Assembly: GCA_016874795.1 (NCBI GenBank)
Contig: VGTG01000017.1
Location: 1-52,496, forward strand
From: Deltaproteobacteria bacterium
Lineage (GTDB): Bacteria; Desulfobacterota; Binatia; UBA12015
Direction: 5' to 3'
DNA: 52,496 nucleotides
The notes under the pieces were generated by a model. The model did not search any database. It was not told the DNA's origin and saw nothing but the letters and a program-made list of their open reading frames with translations. Both the position numbers and the translations under genes were made by a program. Each line of letters begins with the position of its first letter. Position 1 is the first letter of the stretch. Shown piece by piece: positions 49,714 to 52,496 of the stretch.

Positions 49714-52026
49714 ATGCGCGGGCTCATCCTCCAGCCGACGTATCGCCTCCGGCAAGGCCGGCCGGTCGTGCAGCTCCACGGCCGTCTCGAGGGCGGCCCC
49801 GGCTTCCTCGTCGAGGACGATCGTCTGCGGCCCTACTTCTTCGTACGGCAACGCGACGTCGCGCATCTCGGCGGCGCCAAGGTCGAGATCGAGGAGACCG
49901 ACCTCGTCGATCTCGACGGCGAGCGAGTCGCGCGCGTCGGCGTCGACGCTCCAGGCGACGTGCCGCCGCTCCGCGAGAAGCTGAAGCGGGCGGGAGCGGT
50001 CGCGCTCGAGGCGGACCTGCGCTTCGCGTACCGCTACCTCGTCGATCACGGAGTCCGCGCGGGCGTCGAGATCGACGGCGAGAGCGAGGCGGGACCGAAC
50101 GGCGTCCTCGTCTTCCGCAATCCGCGGCTCACGCCCGCGGAGGTCCGTCCGGAGCTTCGCGTCCTCTCCCTCGACCTCGAGACGACGCCGGACGCGAGTC
50201 GCATCTTCGCGGCGGCGCTCGCCGGCTGCGGCGTCGAGGAGGTCCACCTGGTCTTCGGCGAGTCCGTCGCCGGTACGGTGATCCATGCGGACGAGCGCGA
50301 TCTCCTCGTCGCTCTCCTGCAGCGCGTGCGCGAGCTCGATCCGGACGTGATCGTCGGCTGGAACGTCGTCGATTTCGACCTGCGCGTCCTCGCGCGCCGC
50401 TGCGCCGCACGGCGGCTGGGTTGCGCGCTCGGCCGCGTGCCGGGCGACATCCGCTTCGCGACCGATCAGACCTTCACGCGGCAGGGCCGGGCGGAGATCC
50501 CCGGCCGCGCGGTGCTCGACGGCGGCTCGCTCGTGCGCGACGCGATCCGCCTGCCGGACTACCGGCTCGAGACGGTCGCGCGCGCGGTCCTCGGCCGCGG
50601 CAAGCTCATCGACTCGGAGGCCCCGGACGCCGCGCAGGAGATCTCGCGCCTCTACCGCGAGGACCCGAAGGCGCTCGTCGCCTACAACCTGGAGGATGCA
50701 CGGCTCGTCCGCGACATCCTCGACCACGAGGGGCTCCTCGACTTGACGCTCGAGCGAAGCCTGCTCTCGGGCATGCCGTTCGATCGCGTCGGCGCGAGCA
50801 TCGCTTCGTTCGACCGCCTCTACCTGCCGGAGCTTCGCCGTCGCGGCGTCGTCGCATGGTGCGTGGGCGACGTCGAGAGCAGCGCCGGCGTCGCCGGGGG
50901 CGCGGTCCTCGACTCGGTGCCCGGGCTCTTCTGCAACGTCGCGGTCTTCGACTTCAAGAGCCTGTACCCGAGCCTGATCCGCACGTTCCAGCTCGATCCG
51001 TATGCGCACGCCCGCGCCGCCGCGGGAGCGAGTGCGAGCGCGGACCCGATCGTCGCGCCGAACGGGGCGCGCTTCGCGCGCGAGGGCGCGATCCTGCCGA
51101 GCCTTCTCGATCATCTCATGGAGAGCCGCGAGGCGGCGCGCCGCCGCGGCGACCGCCACGCGGACCAGGCGATCAAGATCATGATGAACGCCTGCTTCGG
51201 CGTCCTCGCCTCGCCGGGCTGCCGCTTCTTCGAGCCGGCGGTCGCGAACGCGATCACGGGCTTCGGGCAGCAGATCCTCGGCTGGACGCGGGCGGCGTTC
51301 GAGGAAGCGGGCGTGCGCGTCCTCTACGGCGACACGGACTCGGTCTTCGTCGCGCTTCGCGAGGAGGACGACCTCGAGAAGGCCCGCTCCGAAGCGGAAG
51401 AGCTCCGCGCGCGCGTCGAGTCGGTGATCGCGGAGCGCGTGCGACGCCAGTACCGCGTCGAGCCGCGCCTCGTCCTCGAGCTCGAGTACGTGCTCGAGCG
51501 CTTTCTCCTGCCTCGGGTGCGCGGCGGCCGCGGCGGCAGCAAGAAGCGCTACGCCGGCTGGCGCGACGGGCGGCTCCTCGTCGTCGGGCTCGAGTCCGTG
51601 CGGCGCGACTGGCCCGCGGTGGCGCGGCGCCTGCAGGAGGGCATGCTGGAGCGCGTCTTCACCGACCGCGATCCCGCGCCGTTCGTCCGCGAGGTCGTCG
51701 GCGCGGTCGGGTCGGGCGAGCTCGACGAGGAGCTCGTCTACGTGAAGCGGATCCGCAAGGGCGATCTCGCGCGCTACACGCACGCGACGCCACCGCACGT
51801 GCGCGCGGCGCGAAAGCTCGACCAGCCGATCGGCAGCGTGATCCGCTACGTCGTCACGACGGACGGTCCCGAGCCGGTCGTGCCGGGCCGACAGCTCCCC
51901 CCGCGGATCGATCGCGGGCACGCGGTGGACCACATCCTCGAGCCGATCGCGGAGGCGATCCTCTGCGAGATCGGCTCGAGCTTCGACGAGGTGATCGGGC
52001 GGCCGCGGCAGCTCGTGCTGTTCTGA
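49714..52026 (+). CDS. polB: DNA polymerase II (family B), 770 aa
   Basis: Family B polymerase with proofreading exonuclease. The exonuclease shows Exo I LSLDLETTP, Exo II VGWNVVDFDLRVL and Exo III AYNLEDARLVRD. The polymerase shows motif A VFDFKSLYPSLI, motif B IKIMMNACFGVLASPG and motif C YGDTDSVFV, and the KKRYAGW and GLESVRRDWP segments. Size and layout match E. coli Pol II (783 aa), which acts in SOS repair and restart of stalled forks. The protein ends in QLVLF, corresponding to the clamp-binding C-terminus of Pol II (QLGLF). ATG 49714 lacks a strong ribosome site. No LexA box was seen in the 16-bp gap before it. Confidence 0.93.
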   Translation: MRGLILQPTYRLRQGRPVVQLHGRLEGGPGFLVEDDRLRPYFFVRQRDVAHLGGAKVEIEETDLVDLDGERVARVGVDAPGDVPPLREKLKRAGAVALEADLRFAYRYLVDHGVRAGVEIDGESEAGPNGVLVFRNPRLTPAEVRPELRVLSLDLETTPDASRIFAAALAGCGVEEVHLVFGESVAGTVIHADERDLLVALLQRVRELDPDVIVGWNVVDFDLRVLARRCAARRLGCALGRVPGDIRFATDQTFTRQGRAEIPGRAVLDGGSLVRDAIRLPDYRLETVARAVLGRGKLIDSEAPDAAQEISRLYREDPKALVAYNLEDARLVRDILDHEGLLDLTLERSLLSGMPFDRVGASIASFDRLYLPELRRRGVVAWCVGDVESSAGVAGGAVLDSVPGLFCNVAVFDFKSLYPSLIRTFQLDPYAHARAAAGASASADPIVAPNGARFAREGAILPSLLDHLMESREAARRRGDRHADQAIKIMMNACFGVLASPGCRFFEPAVANAITGFGQQILGWTRAAFEEAGVRVLYGDTDSVFVALREEDDLEKARSEAEELRARVESVIAERVRRQYRVEPRLVLELEYVLERFLLPRVRGGRGGSKKRYAGWRDGRLLVVGLESVRRDWPAVARRLQEGMLERVFTDRDPAPFVREVVGAVGSGELDEELVYVKRIRKGDLARYTHATPPHVRAARKLDQPIGSVIRYVVTTDGPEPVVPGRQLPPRIDRGHAVDHILEPIAEAILCEIGSSFDEVIGRPRQLVLF

Positions 52027-52053
52027 GCGTCGCCCTTCGAGAGGGAACTCGAA

Positions 52054-52326
52054 ATGGATTGGAAGCTCTTCGCATCGACGTTCGTCGCGATCTTCGTCGC
52101 CGAGGTCGGCGACAAGACGCAGCTCGCCACGCTCTCGCTCGCAGCCGGAGGGTCGTCGCGCTGGGTCGTCTTCGCCGGCTCCGCGCTGGCCCTCGTCGCG
52201 ACCTCCGCGATCGCCGTCCTGCTCGGCGAGGCCGTGAGCCAGGTGATCTCGCCGCTCTGGCTCCGGCGCGGCGCAGGCGTCGTCTTCCTCGTGCTCGGTG
52301 TGATTTTCCTTCTGGGCCGCGGCTGA
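52054..52326 (+). CDS. UPF0016/GDT1-family membrane protein, single-repeat form, 90 aa
   Basis: Three hydrophobic helices with the family motif AEVGDKTQLATLSLAAG (E-x-G-D-K-[TS]) in the first. UPF0016 proteins export Mn2+ or move Ca2+; the usual form carries two such repeats in about 190-210 residues. This one has only a single repeat, so it must dimerise or pair with another half-protein; none is next to it. ATG 52054 has GAGAGGGAAC upstream. It follows polB by 27 bp. Confidence 0.87.
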   Translation: MDWKLFASTFVAIFVAEVGDKTQLATLSLAAGGSSRWVVFAGSALALVATSAIAVLLGEAVSQVISPLWLRRGAGVVFLVLGVIFLLGRG

Positions 52327-52340
52327 AGCGCGGCGCGCGG

Positions 52341-52496
52341 TCAAAACGGAAGCTCGCCCTGCACGGGCGTCCGGCGCGGAGCCGGCTCGGGAGGAGGAGC
52401 GGCGGCAGGAGGCGGCGGCGCCTTCGCCGCATCGGGTGCGAGCGCGTCGGCGAGCCCCGAGCTCCGCGGCAGTCGCCGCGCGACGCCTTCCGCGAA
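52341..52496 (-). CDS. C-terminal end of a gene entering from the right edge
   Basis: A minus-strand frame open to the window edge ends at TGA 52341-52343. The 51 visible residues consist of an Arg/Leu stretch, a long Pro/Ala linker (AKAPPPPAAAPPPEPAPRR) and the terminus TPVQGELPF. A flexible Pro-rich linker ending in an acidic-hydrophobic tip is how SSB tails (DDIPF) and some clamp-binding peptides look, so a DNA-metabolism protein is possible, in keeping with polB nearby. The main domain is not visible. Confidence 0.5.
   Translation of the reverse strand, partial: FAEGVARRLPRSSGLADALAPDAAKAPPPPAAAPPPEPAPRRTPVQGELPF

Overview
The window is about 52.5 kb of very GC-rich DNA (roughly two-thirds G+C or more, with G/C at most third codon positions). 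It is densely coded on both strands, with short gaps, ATGA/GTGA stop-start overlaps and many convergent 3' overlaps of 10-50 bp. The organism is a Gram-negative bacterium: it encodes an apolipoprotein N-acyltransferase, a PagL-type lipid A deacylase, MacAB-like export and many lipoprotein or signal peptides. The mix of beta-oxidation enzymes, an F420-type luciferase-like oxidoreductase, a Planctomycetes-style PSD1/DUF1501 pair, an ECF41-like sigma factor, and a secreted beta-helix protein with a C-terminal domain I associate from memory with Binatia suggests a Binatota/'deltaproteobacterial' lineage. That placement is inference. I saw no tRNA, rRNA, CRISPR array, phage gene or transposase.

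Layout. 1-9.3 kb: secreted proteins, a NarL-type response regulator and its plausible kinase, an lnt gene broken by an amber codon, an ECF41-like sigma factor with a sterol-desaturase-like enzyme, and a DUF4239 membrane protein. 9.3-13.1 kb: a lipoprotein carboxylesterase, a degraded gene, a palindrome cluster, an EF-hand protein whose upstream region is occupied by a 188-bp palindromic element, and a coiled-coil exported protein. 13.1-19 kb: divergent TetR/Coq4 with paired operator-like sites, then a four-gene MacAB-like export operon. 19-30.8 kb: ABC-F ATPase, thiolase, a huge exported beta-helix protein interrupted by TGA, two tiny coupled ORFs, a subtilase, a crotonase, and a small envelope cluster (42-aa ORF, hexapeptide acyltransferase, PagL). 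30.7-40.2 kb: WYL regulator, small secreted protein, DUF1501 and a GT-C/PSD1 fusion, an SDR, and a LytS-type kinase. 40.2-52.5 kb: molybdoenzyme stub, flippase-like protein, fatty acid desaturase, SDR, permuted MGMT-Ada protein, acid phosphatase lipoprotein, single-domain response regulator, ABM protein, LLM oxidoreductase, dienoyl-CoA isomerase, MFS transporter, DNA polymerase II, UPF0016 half-protein, and a partial gene.

The most notable observation is that two otherwise intact genes on the same strand are each cut by one in-frame stop exactly where the family has a conserved tryptophan. In lnt TGG became TAG directly before the catalytic Glu; in the beta-helix protein TGG became TGA in a V-T-W-T-F motif. 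A probable single-base frameshift also lies at the 5' end of the MGMT gene. TAG and TGA both end many intact genes here, so genome-wide recoding is unlikely; real nonsense mutations, local readthrough and consensus errors remain possible. Other items worth following are the GT-C::PSD1 fusion, the 80-aa/29-aa ORF pair, and the palindromic element at the EF-hand gene.
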